From assembly GCA_029582155.1 (NCBI GenBank), contig CM055901.1:24771657-24835656 (forward strand): DNA of 64,000 bases, written 5' to 3'. Source of the stretch: Panopea generosa (lineage: Eukaryota > Mollusca > Bivalvia > Adapedonta > Hiatellidae). Of this stretch, positions 1 through 12,439 are shown in pieces (positions within the stretch are counted from its first letter, which is position 1; each line of letters starts with the position of its first letter). The position numbers and the translations under genes are program-made. The notes beneath the pieces were generated by a model that worked only from the letters and a program-made list of their open reading frames with translations, ran no database searches and was not told the DNA's origin.

Positions 1-3000
1 TAATTAATCAGTTATAGCAGCAGTCATTGTCTGCCCAAGACATGTATCCCATGTGAAGTAATTATCAGTTATAGTAGCAGTCACTGTCTCCCATGTGAGG
101 TAATTAATCAGTTATAGCAGCTGTCACTGTTTCCCCAAGACATGTCTCCCATGTGAAGTAATTAATCAGTTATAGCAGCTGTCACTGTCTCCCTAAGAAA
201 TGTCTCTTATGTGAAGTAATCAATCAGTTATAGCAGCAGTCAATGTCTCACTAAGACATGTCTCCCATGTGAAGTAATTAATCAGTCATAGCAGAAGTCA
301 CTGTCTGCCCAAGACATGTCTCCCATGTGAAGTAATTAATCAGTTATAGTAGCAGTTACTGTCTCCCTAAGACATGTCTCCCATGTGTAATAATTAATCA
401 GTTATAGCAGCAGTCACTGTCTGCCCAAGACATGTCTCCCATGTGAAGTAATTAATCAGTTATAGCAGCTGTCACTGTCTACCCAAAACATGTCTCCAAT
501 GTGAAGTAATTAATCAGTTATAGCATCTGTTACTGTCTCCCTAAGACATGTCTCCCATGTGTGGTAATTAATCAGCTATAGCAGCAGTCACTGTCTGCCC
601 AAGACATGTCTCCCATGTGAAGTAATTAATCAGTTATAGCAGCAGTTACTGTCTCCCTAAGACATGTCTCCCATGTGAAGTAATTAATCAGTTATAGCAG
701 CTGTCACTGTTTCCCCAAGACATGTTTCCCATGTGAAGTAATTAATCAGTTATAGCAGCTGTCACTGTCTCCCTAAGACATGTCTCTTATGTGAAGTAAT
801 CAATCAGTTATAGCAGCAGTCACTGTCTCACTAAGACATGTCTCCCATGTGAAGTAATTAATCAGTCATAGCAGAAGTCACTGTCTGCCCAAGACATGTC
901 TCCCATGTGAAGTAATTAATCAGTTATAGCAGCAGTTACTGTCTCCCTAAGACATGTCTCCCATGTGTAATAATTAATCAGTTATAGCAGCAGTCACTGT
1001 CTGCCCAAGACATGTCTCCCATGTGAAGTAATTAATCAGTTATAGCAGCTGTCACTGTCTACCCAAAACATGTCTCCAATGTGAAGTAATTAATCAGTTA
1101 TAGCATCTGTTACTGTCTCCCTAAGACATGTCTCCCATGTGAGGTAATTAATCAGCTATAGCAGCAGTCACTGTCTGCCCAAGACATGTCTCCCATGTGA
1201 AGTAATTAATCAGTTGAAGTAGCAGTGACTGTCTCCCTAAGACATGTCTCCCATGTGAAGTAATTAATCAGTTATAGCAGCAGTCACTGTCTACCCAAGA
1301 CATGTCTCCCATGTGAAGTAATTAATCAGTTATAGCAGCTGTCACTGTCTCCCTAAGACATGTTTCCTATGTGAAGAAGTTAATCAGTTAGTAGTTAATC
1401 AGTTATAGCAGCATTCATTGTCTCTCATGTGAAGTAATTAATCAGTCATAGCCACAGTCACTGTCTCCCTAAGACATGTCTCCCATGTGAAGTAATTAAC
1501 CAGTTATAACAGCAGTCACTGTCTCCCAAAGACATGTCTCCCATGTAAAGTAGTTAATCAGTCATAGCCGCAGTCACTGTCTCCCTAAGACATGTCTCCC
1601 ATGCGAAGTAGTAAATCAGTTAGTAGTTAATCAGTTATAGCAGCATTCATTGTCTCTCATGTGAAGTAATTAATAAGTCATAGCCACAGTCACTGTCTCC
1701 CTAAGACATGTCTCCCATGTGAAGTAATTAATCAGTTATAGCAGCTGTCACTGTCTCCCTAAGACATGTCTCCCATGTGAAGTAATCAATCAGTTATAGC
1801 AGCAGTCACTGTCTCCCTAAGACATGTCTCCCATGTGAAGTAATTAATCAGTTATAGCAGAAGTCACTGTCTGCCCAAGACATGTCTCCCATGTGAAGTA
1901 ATTAATCAGTTATAGCAGCAGTTACTGTCTCCCTAAGACATGTCTCCCATGTGTAATAATTAATCAGTTAAAGCAGCAGTCACTGTCTGCCCAAAACATG
2001 TCTCCCATGTGAAGTAATTAATCAGTTATAGCAGCTGTCACTGTCTCCCTAAGACATGTCTCCCATGTGTAATAATTAATCAGTTATAGCAGCAGTCATT
2101 GTCTGCCCAAGACATGTCTCCCATGTGAAGTAATTATCAGTTATAGCAGCAGTCACTGTCTCCCATGTGAGGTAATTAATCAGTTATAGCAGCTGTCACT
2201 GTTTCCCCAAGACATGTCTCCCATTTGAAGTAATTAATCAGTTATAGCAGCAGTCACTGTCTCCCTAAGACATGTCTCCCATGTGAAGTAATTAATCAGT
2301 CATAGCAGAAGTCACTGTCTGCCCAAGACATGTCTCCCATGTGAAGTAATTAATCAGTTATAGCAGCAGTTACTGTCTCCCTAAGACATGTCTCCCATGT
2401 GTAATAATTAATCAGTTATAGCAGCAGTCACTGTCTGCCCAAGACATGTCTCCCATGTGAAGTAATTAATCAGTTATAGCAGCTGTCACTGTCTACCCAA
2501 AACATGTCTCCAATGTGAAGTAATTAATCAGTTATAGCATCTGTTACTGTCTCCCTAAGACATGTCTCCCATGTGAGGTAATTAATCAGCTATAGCAGCA
2601 GTCACTGTCTGCCCAAGACATGTCTCCCATGTGAAGTAATTAATCAGTTATAGCAGCAGTTACTGTCTCCCTAAGACATGTCTCCCATGTGAAGTAATTA
2701 ATCAGTTATAGCAGCAGTCACTGTCTACCCAAGACATGTCTCCCATGTGAAGTAATTAATCAGTTATAGCAGCAGTCACTGTCTCCCTAAGACATGTCTC
2801 CCATGTGAGGTAATTAATCAGTTATAGCAGCTGTCACTGTCTCCCCAAGACATGTCTCCCATGTGAAGTAATTAATCCGTTATGGCAGAAGTCACTGTCA
2901 GCCCAAGACATGTCTCCCATGTGAAGTAATTAATCAGTTATAGCAGTAGTCACTGTCTGCCCAAGACATGTCTCCCATGTGAAGTAATTAATCAGTTATA

Positions 3001-3929
3001 GCAGCAGTCACTGTCTCCCATGTGAGGTAATTAATCAGTAATAGCAGCAGTCACTGTTTCCCCAAGACATGTCTCCCATGTGAAGTAATTAATCAGTTAT
3101 AGCAGCTGTTACTGTCTCCCTAAGACATGTCTCTTATGTGAAGTAATTAATCAGTTATAACAGCAGTCACTGTCTCCCTAAGACATGTCTCCCATGTGAA
3201 GTAATTAATCAGTTATAATAGCAGTCACTGTCTCCCAAAGACATGTCTCCCATGTGAAGTAATCAATCAGTTATAGCAGCAGTCACTGTCTCCCTAAGAC
3301 ATGTCTCCCATGTGAAGTAATTAATCAGTTATAGCAGAAGTCACTGTCTGCCCAAGACATGTCTCCCATGTGTAATAGTTAATCAGTTATAGCAGCAGTC
3401 ACTGTCTGCCCAAGACATGTCTCCCATGTGAAGTAATCAATCAGTTATAGCAGCAGTCACTGTCTCCCTAAGACATGTCTTCCATGTGAAGTAATTAATC
3501 AGTTATAGCAGCCGTCACTGTCTCCCTAAGACATGTCTCTTAAGTGAAGTAATTAATCAGTTATAACAGCAGTCACTGTCTCCCGAAGACATGTCTCACA
3601 TGTGAAGTAATTAATCAGTTATAGCAGCAGTCACTGTTTGCTCAAGACATGTCTCCCATGTGAAGTACTTTAAATCAGTTATAGCATCTGTCACTGTCTC
3701 TCTAAGACATGTCTCCCATCTGAAGTACTTTAAATCAGTTATAGCAGCAGTTACTGTCTGCCCAAGACAAGTCTCCCATGTGAAGTATTTAATCAGTTAT
3801 AGCAGCTGGCACTGTCTCCATAAGCCATGTCTCTTATGTGAAATAACTTATCAGTTATAGCAGCTGTCACTGTCTCCCGTAGACATGTCTCTTATGTGAA
3901 GTAATTAATCAGTTATAGCAGCTGTCACT
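1..3929. repeat. 58-bp minisatellite with higher-order structure
   Basis: About 68 units of 58 bp with core TAATTAATCAGTTATAGCAG and ACATGTCTCCCATGTGAAG. The array runs to the left edge, so its full length is unknown. Variant units recur in order: the start at 1 is repeated at 2,073 (offset 2,072 bp) and the block at 121 is repeated at 701 (offset 580 bp, exactly ten units). Several shorter units (deletion of the middle) recur at the same places within the blocks. It lies downstream of E8 on the minus strand and is probably intronic. No coding function is seen. Confidence 0.98.
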
Positions 3930-6104
3930 TATTCTATATTTTATAAACAGTGCAGGTTGTCATTAGACTTATACCATTACTGACAATGGACTACAGACTA
4001 CAATTCTCCATATTCTTTAAATATTTTAATAACACAAGACTGGCATTATGTAATAATTTGAATAAAAAGTAGTTGATCCAGCTGGATTTAGATAATTCCA
4101 TATTTGCATTCCACAACACAATCGAGATTACATAATAACAGTGAGTGTGCTGAGATTTTCTTTTAAAAGAATCCCCAACAATTGGCTAAAGCTGATTGAA
4201 ATTGAATGATATTTGCAATTTCATAGTCGAAATTCAACTTAAATGTCAATTTCTCCCTATTTCTGCACCTACAAACACATCAGAGGGAGCAATTAATGAC
4301 TTTTAAGCTGGATTTCATTTCTTCTCTAAATGAGAATACAATTTGCTAATGTCTGCCTCATGAATTGAAAAATAAGATTTTTTTCAAAACACTCCACTAA
4401 TTACAGCAGATTATTAATGCAAACTTTGTCGTGAATTGTCCTGCAGTCCAAAATCAAAATGGTATAAAAAAAAATGTAGCATGATCGGATGACGACAATC
4501 GGCTATTGATGAGTCATGTAGTGTAAATCTTTTTCTGAATCAACACTTCTATCACAGGGAAGCAGGAACTTGTGCTCAGGGCACATGTGCCAGATAGGAA
4601 TTCTGGGTAATTAAATAGCAAACTGCTGATAATTAGAAAGTGCAAAGATTTTACTTTTGCCTACTAGTAGTATATCGTTTCCCCTGAGAGTCCCAATTAA
4701 AGTCTTTAAATGCAATGATGCAATGTTTGGGAAAAACACAAATTGTAAAATCATTAATTTTCGTGGGGGACTAATTGTTGTTGATTTTATGGGGAGTCTT
4801 GAAAACAAGAATTAAAATTCCCACAAACTGATTGTGGGGATAAATTTGTAACATCCATACTGTATAAAGTTTACCTATATCCAAAACATAGACCTACATT
4901 TCCTATTAGCTGTAAGTTATCTCATATTTTCTATCTAATGTGTATTTTGTGCCAATATTAACAGAAGTTAAATAGTTAATAATTAAAGTACATTGATTAA
5001 GTCTAACTGCTGTTACTGAATTTAAAGCTGGGGAGTATATCAGGATTTTTAAAAAAAAAAAAAATTGGCTGAAAACATATTTTCCCAATACATCATGGCT
5101 ATATATACCCACTGACCCCATATTGCCAAAAGGATATCTATTAAAACATGCCGGAATAGTATACTGAAAAGGGATTTCCTAACTTGGGCTTTGTGCCTGG
5201 GTTAGATTAAAATAGATTTCCAGCTTACAATTGCCACATATTTTGTGAAGTATCTAATGAGTTATGCGGTTTCATTTTGATATCAATTTGATACAGGTTT
5301 ACACGTAGAAACAATGTTTATCTTAGAAATAGTCCAAATGACAATGAGAAGGTCGCCAAACAGTATTTAAGTTCTGTCTATTTTTAGAATGGGGATTTCG
5401 TTTCAAGTTTACCACTCCAATTTTGTCACTTTTCGGTTGATTTGACAAACCAAACCATTCGGATTTTATTTATTAATGATAATGAGATGCTTTTTATCTC
5501 TTTTATTTTTTAAGACATTTCTAGCGCTTTTTGTTTTCTTCTCTTTAATTTTCCATCTGTTATATTACATAAAGTATGCATGTCATTGTCAGAAGTCAAT
5601 GTTTTAACTACCAGTAATTAGTGATTTTAATCAGTGAATTCCTATTCACACATTTCAATAATAATTAAGCACTCAGTTTATGACATGTTATTTTCCAATG
5701 TTGTTTGCATAGCATTTCAATCAAAACTTGTAGGACAAAAACGCCATCTAATTGACATCTCTCCCCACAATTACCCCATGTTGCAATGCGCATTGACTGT
5801 TGCGTGTGAGCATGCAGGGAGCCATACTAAGAAAACATAATGTAATTGAAATATTCGGATTTTAACAAGACGTAAATTTGAAATATTGCTGATATTTTTT
5901 TTCTTCTAAATTTGGTTTTCAACAGAATTAAATCCCAACAAATATCGTCCTTGACCAAAAACATCAAATATGAACCCATATGAAAATTGATGACTTTACA
6001 GAACTAATCTCATTTATTGATTTGTTGATTAATTATCATCATCTAATTTGCCTAACTTATATTTTCTACAGCATCTACTGTAAAATGCAACAACATAAGC
6101 TCGT
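3930..6104. other. Unique AT-rich sequence, no gene seen
   Basis: Single-copy-looking DNA with short poly(A) runs (for example near 5,050). Short open frames here have no recognisable homology and no convincing splice context. I looked for dystrobrevin coiled-coil coding on the minus strand and saw none. Confidence 0.6.
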
Positions 6105-6294
6105 TTCAATATTTAATGTCATTTTTATACCATCATGGGTTAACAGACAATTAGTTGAACTAACCATTCTTTCCTGGGATCCTGTAGGGTTAACAAGTAC
6201 TCGAGCACAGCTATCTTCCAAAGTAACTGATAACTTTCCCATTTGAATCAGCAGTGAGAGACGAATAACAATGAGATGCAATGTCATATATCAA
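6105..6294 (-). mobile_element. SINE copy, head truncated
   Basis: Body and tail of the tRNA-derived SINE family also seen at 51,700 and 59,957. Shared pieces read on the plus strand are TTTTTATACCATCATGGGTT, AACAGAC, TACTCGAGCACA and the AACTTTCCCA...TGAATCAGCAGTGAGAGACG block. The element is in minus orientation, and its promoter-bearing head is missing. Confidence 0.75.
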
Positions 6295-6320
6295 AGGACT
6301 CAAGGTCCTGAGAGGCGCCA

Positions 6321-6535
6321 TTTGTTTGTTTGTTTGAATATTTAGAGTCATTGCTATGCCATCTAGAGACACTCCCATCTCAGCAAGTAATGGATAAAGT
6401 TCCCACTTAAATCAGCGGTGAGAGACCTGACAATAAGACGTAATGTCATATATCAATCATCATGAATATTGTGGTCGGATGGGGATTCAAACTCATGAAC
6501 CAAGGATTGATAGTAATATGCTCGCCACAGTATCC
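6321..6535 (-). mobile_element. SINE copy with degenerate head
   Basis: It starts with TTTGTTTGTTTGTTTGAATA, the complement of the ATTCAAACAAA tail of the SINE at 9,577, and runs through the same body to GGGGATTCAAACTCATGAAC, which is the complement of a B-box-like GTTTGAATCCC. Part of the middle is deleted relative to the 51,700 copy. Confidence 0.78.
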
Positions 6536-7834
6536 AAAGATGCATTAATAGTGAATTTCAAGTATATGTTTTTCTATTCTATATTAAAATATTGTTGCCA
6601 TAAAAATATGGTATAAAAAGGGATTTTTTTAATTGGACAACTTTTCATATTTCAAAGTTAATACAATTGATAAGTTGTTGATTTAATGTTTGATTCTGTA
6701 ATGAAGAATATTTTCATTAGGTATGTGTATTTCGAAGTAAATATCAAATTCATAAAAGTAGACATTAATAATTAAGTCTTAGAACATCCCTAATAAACCG
6801 GACAGCAGTAACCTATGCGCTGACTTTTAGGATCCGATTTTTGAAGGTGCCGACTTTTAGATCGGGTTTCTCAAGGTAAGCGATCTCTCGTATTTTTTTT
6901 GCTTCAAATAAATTCTACGATTTGTTTACAAAATAAACCGTTTTAAGTGGTGATTTTATCCTATATTTGTTGAAATTAGACGCTCAGAAAACCTTTTATG
7001 ATTGCATTTGTTTACTTGTAAAATGGTCTCATTGATACACTACGATTAAAATTCCAGACACCCTTTATCAACAGCGTGTATGCGTAACTATAATCCCTTT
7101 AAATGGACTGATCTGAATCTGAATCTACACGACATATAGTCTATTAATACAGCATATTACAGAACTTTTCTGCAATAATGTTTAACATTTCTAAATCTAA
7201 CATAAATTCTAAATCAAACATAATTGATGACGACATAAAGAAAACCGGTAATATTACATTTGCTTCAGGGACTATTTTCATTGTCGATATGCTACTTAGT
7301 ATGGACACTCCTACAAGGGACTATTTTCATTGTTGAGCGAAATGCTAATAAGTATGGACGTTCCTACACTTCAGCCTTCGTAGAAAATAGCAATCCTTTG
7401 CAGACATCAGATATCAAAAGTAAAGATTCAAACACATTATCACGTCATTACTTTATTTTTCATACATTGAAAAGTTACCTTTATCCGACGGACACATAAA
7501 AAATCAAGAACTACTTTCTCTTGAGCAGTAAGACGGTGCATATGAAATGAGATGATTTTATCAACTAGTATGATTCTAAAGAGACGCCAGATGATCTGGC
7601 GCCTTTAAAAAACTTGTTTGCCGTGCTCCTACCTACTTACTCAAAATCGCAGCTACCCAATTTTTTTATTTTCTTTTAAAGTGTTTATTTTTTTTTTTAT
7701 GATTTCTGTCCATTTTCTTAAAAATGACTATGCAAAACCAAAATCTGGCAAAAAAAAAATAGCTAGCTACCTACCTACATGGGAGCACAGCAAAGTAACA
7801 TTTTTTTTAAGGATGGCCTCAAGGAAACTGTGGC
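6536..7834. other. Unique sequence with a short local duplication
   Basis: No gene recognised. About 50 bp beginning GGGACTATTTTCATTGT is imperfectly duplicated at roughly 7,268-7,364. A poly(T)-rich stretch lies near 7,690. Confidence 0.5.
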
Positions 7835-7950
7835 TGGACAGGTATTCAAACTCAAGACCCCTGGATTGAAAGTCATATGCTATACTAAGTTATGGACAGG
7901 TATTCAAACTTAAGACCCCTGGATTGAAAGTCATATGCTATACTAAGTTA
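7835..7950 (-). repeat. Two-copy 58-bp tandem duplication of a SINE head fragment
   Basis: TGGACAGGTATTCAAACT and CCCCTGGATTGAAAGTCATA occur in two tandem copies, 7,835-7,892 and 7,893-7,950. The sequence is the complement of the SINE head region (compare GGGGATTCAAACTCATGAAC at 6,481 and CCCCTGGATTGATAGTCAGA at 50,156). It shows a SINE head at the start of tandem amplification. Confidence 0.75.
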
Positions 7951-8339
7951 AAATAATGGGCCTGGCATTATAATGTAATGTATCCGAAGGATTCCTATAG
8001 ATTGACCTAGACCACTTATCCTTGATCATAATGAAAATAAACCAGAAATTGTTTTCAAAGAAAAGGTATGTCTCCCCACTGTCTTCTTTTTCTCAAATTA
8101 GTACCTGCACAGAGAAAACATATATTTTTTTAAAATCAGACATAACTGTCTTAAAAACTAACGGACAGGACAGCAATACCTACTTTACAACAAGACTTTA
8201 TACCAATATTGTCTACAGAGTTTTATCACAATCGAATGAACTGAAGTATGGACAATCTCTATTTTAAGATAATGAAAGAGGTATGACATTTTAAAATCGT
8301 CAGGTGGGATCTCTGTGATAATATGCACAACTATACTTC

Positions 8340-8590
8340 AACTTATCATACTTAACCCTTAACTTCATATAGATGCCTTTGAACACCTCTAATATTGAAA
8401 GCATTAATTCCCCACATGGGTGAATTATGTTTATATTAACTGACAGAGTGGAAAACAGTGCAGGAAGTGTTCAGATTACTCATTGTAACGATCAATCTGA
8501 ACTCTTCCTGCACTGTTTTCAAAGGCCTTCTATGATTGGTGCTGGAAAACGCATATCTATGGGGTAAAGGTTTAATACAAAGTTTCATTA
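8340..8590. repeat. Foldback (hairpin) dispersed repeat, copy 1
   Basis: Arms 8,451-8,477 and 8,494-8,520 are near-perfect inverted copies, with GAAAACAGTGCAGGAAGTGT on the left arm and a 16-bp loop. Flanks TGAATTATGTTTATATTAAC on the left and CAAAGGCCTTCT on the right are shared with a second copy at 26,010-26,225, so this is a dispersed repeat and not a chance palindrome. Confidence 0.85.
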
Positions 8591-9041
8591 AAATCCAATA
8601 AATGGCTAAGGAGATGAATGGCAGACAAGATATCTGTTTTAAAACATTAAAGGGGCATTGTGAACTGTCTAAAAATCATCGGACTGGGACCCAGAAAAGA
8701 TTATGCACAACTGGACATCACAATGGTACTTCCCAAAATATTTCATGGAATTCATGAGGAGTAGAAGCATTGGACATGGCTGATATTTTAAAACAGTGCT
8801 TACAGAATTGAGTACACACCTCCATCTGTATCAGATGTTGTATTACATGCTGCAACAAGGAAGATAGAGGTGGAATGGATGGATGTGCCGCAAACAATTC
8901 ATTGAGTAGTAGCTACATTTTTTGTAAAAGGAATGGGGGCGTAAAGGGAAGATAATCCTGAGATTAGATTTTTGGTTCCAAGTGCACTCTTCACTTCCAC
9001 ACATTGACCTCTATCCTCCATTTTCCAAGTAACGTTGAATT

Positions 9042-9081
9042 CCCCCCCCCCCCCCCCCCCCCACCCCCAACCCCCCTCACC
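9042..9081. repeat. Poly(C) tract
   Basis: 21 consecutive C followed by further C runs broken by A and T. The complementary strand is a long G tract that could fold as a G-quadruplex. Confidence 0.9.
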
Positions 9082-9082
9082 C

Positions 9083-9576
9083 CGACATACTTTTGAAGAT
9101 ATGCTCCAGACAAGTAAGCTTAAACTAAATTTCAACCAACTTTATATATGCCAGACCAAAACAGATGGAATTAGTCTGACCCCACCACGGAGGAGGGTGT
9201 AGCTCAAATTTGGTGGGTTTTATATTTAAGATTTTGCCATAGATTGCATTTTTTGACAGTAGGTTGGTCTGGAATGAAAGTAATATAGAAAACTGTTGAA
9301 TGTGTCATCGCTGCCTAATTTCTGCTCATCCTTTGGGATTAACCAACAAAATGTCAGCTGATATTTTCATAGACTTTGTATGTCAAACTTGCATGATGGG
9401 AGATTCCACACTTCTAGATCACCATGACTCAACCCGCCATCTAGTGGGATTAACTATTAATGAATGTTGTACTGTATCCATTACTTCAACTTTTACTTGG
9501 TAATTATCAACGATGAATCATATAGACTTTTCTGGCCCTTTTCTGTTTACCATTCCATTATCACTTATAACAGCCA
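9083..9576. other. No gene seen
   Basis: Unique sequence; the 67-codon open frame at 9,300-9,503 has no recognisable product. Confidence 0.5.
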
Positions 9577-9823
9577 GGCCCGGTTAGCTCAGCCGGTTTA
9601 GCACCTGAATAAATTGAATCCCCACCAAATCTCAGTCTCCCTGATGACTGATAATTATGACACTGATTGCAGTGGGAATGTTATCACCTACTTGCAAATA
9701 TGAGTGTGCTCATTCAAATACTGGCTAACCTTCCAGGATCCAAGGAAAGAGTGGTTAGGTTAAAGTGATTGTCTGTTAGCCCTCGATGGCATGAAGTAAT
9801 TCTAAATATTCAAACAAACAAAT
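9577..9823 (+). mobile_element. tRNA-derived SINE, plus orientation
   Basis: The head GGTTAGCTCAGCCGGTTTAG carries a good pol III A box (TAGCTCAGCCGG). A weak B box, ATTGAATCCCC, follows at shorter than usual spacing, suggesting a small head deletion. The body contains GTGTGCTCATTCAAATACTG, CTTCCAGGATC and GATTGTCTGTTAGCCCTCGA, and the tail is TATTCAAACAAACAAAT. It is the same family as the copy at 59,957 and is consistent with molluscan SINEs; I cannot assign a named family. Confidence 0.85.
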
Positions 9824-9984
9824 TAATTTATAAGTCTGATAACAGAGAGAGAGACCTCATCCATAAAATGACTGTCTGCGATTATAATCATACTTAATGT
9901 AGTCTCACAGAAAAGCATGTAATTTAAAGATATCTGTGCAGTCTTCTCCCACAGCTCTTGTTACTTTCTAGAAATATGTGTTTT

Positions 9985-11275
9985 TAATAGTTCATCTAAC
10001 AGCTGCTGTATAAGTGAGGTCATCTAACAACTGTTGTATAAGTGAGGTCATCTAATAACTGTCGTATAAGTGAGGTCATCTAACAACTGTTATATAAGTG
10101 AGGTCATCTAACAACTGTCGTAAACGTGAAATCATCTACCAACTGTTGTATAAGTGAGGTCATCTAACAACTGTTGTATCAGTGAGGTCATCTAACAACT
10201 GTCGTATAAGTGAGGTCATCTAACAACTGTCGTATCAGTGAGGTCATCTAACAACTGTCGTATAAGTGAGGTCATCTAACAACTGTCGTATCAGTGAGGT
10301 CATCTAACAACTGTCGTATAAGTGAGGTCATCTAACAACTGTTGTATAAGTGAGGTCATCTAACAACTTGTATCAGTGAGGTCATCTAACAACTGTCGTA
10401 TAAGTGAGGTCATCTAACAACTGTCGTATCAGTGAGGTCATCTAACAACTGTCGTATAAGTGAGGTCATCTAACAACTGTCGTATCAGTGAGGTCATCTA
10501 ACAACTGTCTTATAAGTGAGGTCATCTAACAGCTGCTGTATAAGTGAGGTCATCTAACAACTGTTGTATAAGTGAGGTCATCTAATAACTGTCGTATAAG
10601 TGAGGTCATCTAACAACTGTTGTATAAGTGAGGTCATCTAACAACTGTCGTAAACGTGAAATCATCTACCAACTGTTGTATAAGTGAGGTCATCTAACAA
10701 CTGTTGTATCAGTGAGGTCATCTAACAACTGTCGTAAACGTGAAATCATCTACTAACTGTTGTATAAGTGAGGTCATCTAACAACTGTTGTATCAGTGAG
10801 GTCATCTAACAACTGTCGTATAAGTGAGGTCATCTAACAACTGCTGTATAAATGAGGTCATCTAATAACTGTCGTATAAGTGAGGTCATCTAATAACTGT
10901 CGTATAAGTGAGGTCATCAAACAACTGTTGTATAAGTGAGGTCATCTAACAACTGTCGTATAAGTGAGGTCATCTAACAACTGTTGTATCAGTGAGGTCA
11001 TCTAACAACTGTTGTATAAGTGAGGTCATCTAACAACTGTCGTATAAGTGAGGTCATCTAACAACTGTTGTATCAGTGAGGTCATCTAACAATTGTCGTA
11101 TAAGTGAGGTCATCTAACAACTGTTGTTTAAGTGAGGTCATCTAACAACTGTTGTATAAGTGAGGTCACCTAACAACTGTCGTATAAGTGAGGTCATCTA
11201 ACAACTTTTGTATAAGTGAGATCATCTAACAACTGTTGTATCGGTGAGGTCATCTAACATCTGTCGTCTAAGTGA
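9985..11275. repeat. 28-bp minisatellite
   Basis: About 45 units with core GTGAGGTCATCTAACAACTG. Units alternate between ATAAG and ATCAG variants in the middle, giving a 56-bp dimer rhythm. The block with AGCTGCTGTA at 10,001 recurs at 10,531, a higher-order period of about 530 bp. Confidence 0.97.
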
Positions 11276-12074
11276 AACTAATTTTGGACAAGACCCCAAG
11301 TACCAGAAATCAGGTTTATTATTATGTCCTTATGTAATTGTTCATTCAAGAATGAATGGACTGTTTGTATGGTTGTTGTAGACTGAACAGGGGTGTGGAC
11401 TGTTTGTATGGTTGTTGTAGACTGAACAGGGGCGTGATAAAGGAGAAACACATATTACAGAAGCAGAGACATATTTCATACACAAATTATATAATACACC
11501 ATAATTAATTTCAGATATCAATGACATCAATGGGAAGGGCTGTTGCTAAAGTTGATAAAACTTGTAGCCCAACCCATGATTTGCACTATATATAAACATA
11601 AATGTGTTGTTATTATTCATGTAATTTTATATAATAGATGCAATAAAATATTATTAAACTAATATTTTGTCTGACATTTGAAAGTAAATGCTACTTTCCA
11701 TGAATTTAAATTATGCATGTGCAAATTTATCATAATAAGTCATATATAAATATATATTATATGCTATAAAAGGCCAGTTTTATTTTGTTTGTTTGTTTAT
11801 GGAATTGTTTCAACAATTATTGGATGGTTCCTTTGTCAAATGTATGTCAAACAAAGCTTAGTAATGTCCGTAAAACAAAAATTGGAAAATTCTGTACAAA
11901 AGGAGGAATGTGTTACAGATGAAACATAGAAGTCAAATTTGGTCATTTTCTTAGTATAATTAGATATTTGCATGACAATGACTACTTTGTATTCAGTATC
12001 TTTTCTAAAGAATACTGCAGTTTCTTTTACCTTTCCTCAATTTATAGTTTAAGTGGCAGAACGGAAAAAAACAA
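11276..12074. other. Unique AT-rich sequence with a 39-bp tandem duplication
   Basis: The segment beginning GGACTGTTTGTATGGTTGTT is present twice in tandem (11,358-11,396 and 11,397-11,435). Otherwise nothing recognised. Confidence 0.6.
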
Positions 12075-12262
12075 AAAAACACAAGAAATGTCACTGTTAA
12101 GTGTCACATGTCCCCCTACATGTCATGATGTTATGTTGATCATTTGTAGCAAGTATCATTAAAATTCATCTATGCGTGACAAAGTTACAGGCCGGAAATG
12201 AAATACCAGACGGACAGACGGACGGACGCTGCAATTACTATATGCCACCCAAAAAATTGGGG
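12075..12262 (+). mobile_element. Short Pearl-like dispersed repeat without core modules
   Basis: It starts CAAGAAATGTCACTGTTAAG and ends with GACAAAGTTACAGGCCGGAA, the ACGGACGGACG tract and CGCTGCAATTACTATATGCC. Both ends match the long element at 62,738-63,670, which carries several ~165-bp modules between the same termini. The architecture resembles the bivalve Pearl family; that name is an inference. Confidence 0.7.
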
Positions 12263-12439
12263 AGACGGTTTCTGTAATCCAACAAATAAAAAACATCTGG
12301 CCTAGTATTCAATTTGTGCATCCTTTGGACTTTATACTATCTGTATACTATTCAGTAAAGTTGATATATGCATAAACTACTTAAAAAAAAAAGAACTAAT
12401 TTCTATGAAAAACTTTATATTCACATAATAAGATATGAT
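12263..12439. other. No feature seen
   Basis: Short unique spacer between the dispersed repeat and the 61-bp array. Confidence 0.5.

Noticed and set aside
9985-11275. CRISPR array (regular 28-bp repeats)
   Set aside because: No spacers, head-to-tail repeats only, eukaryotic context. The same holds for the 29-bp array at 19,388.
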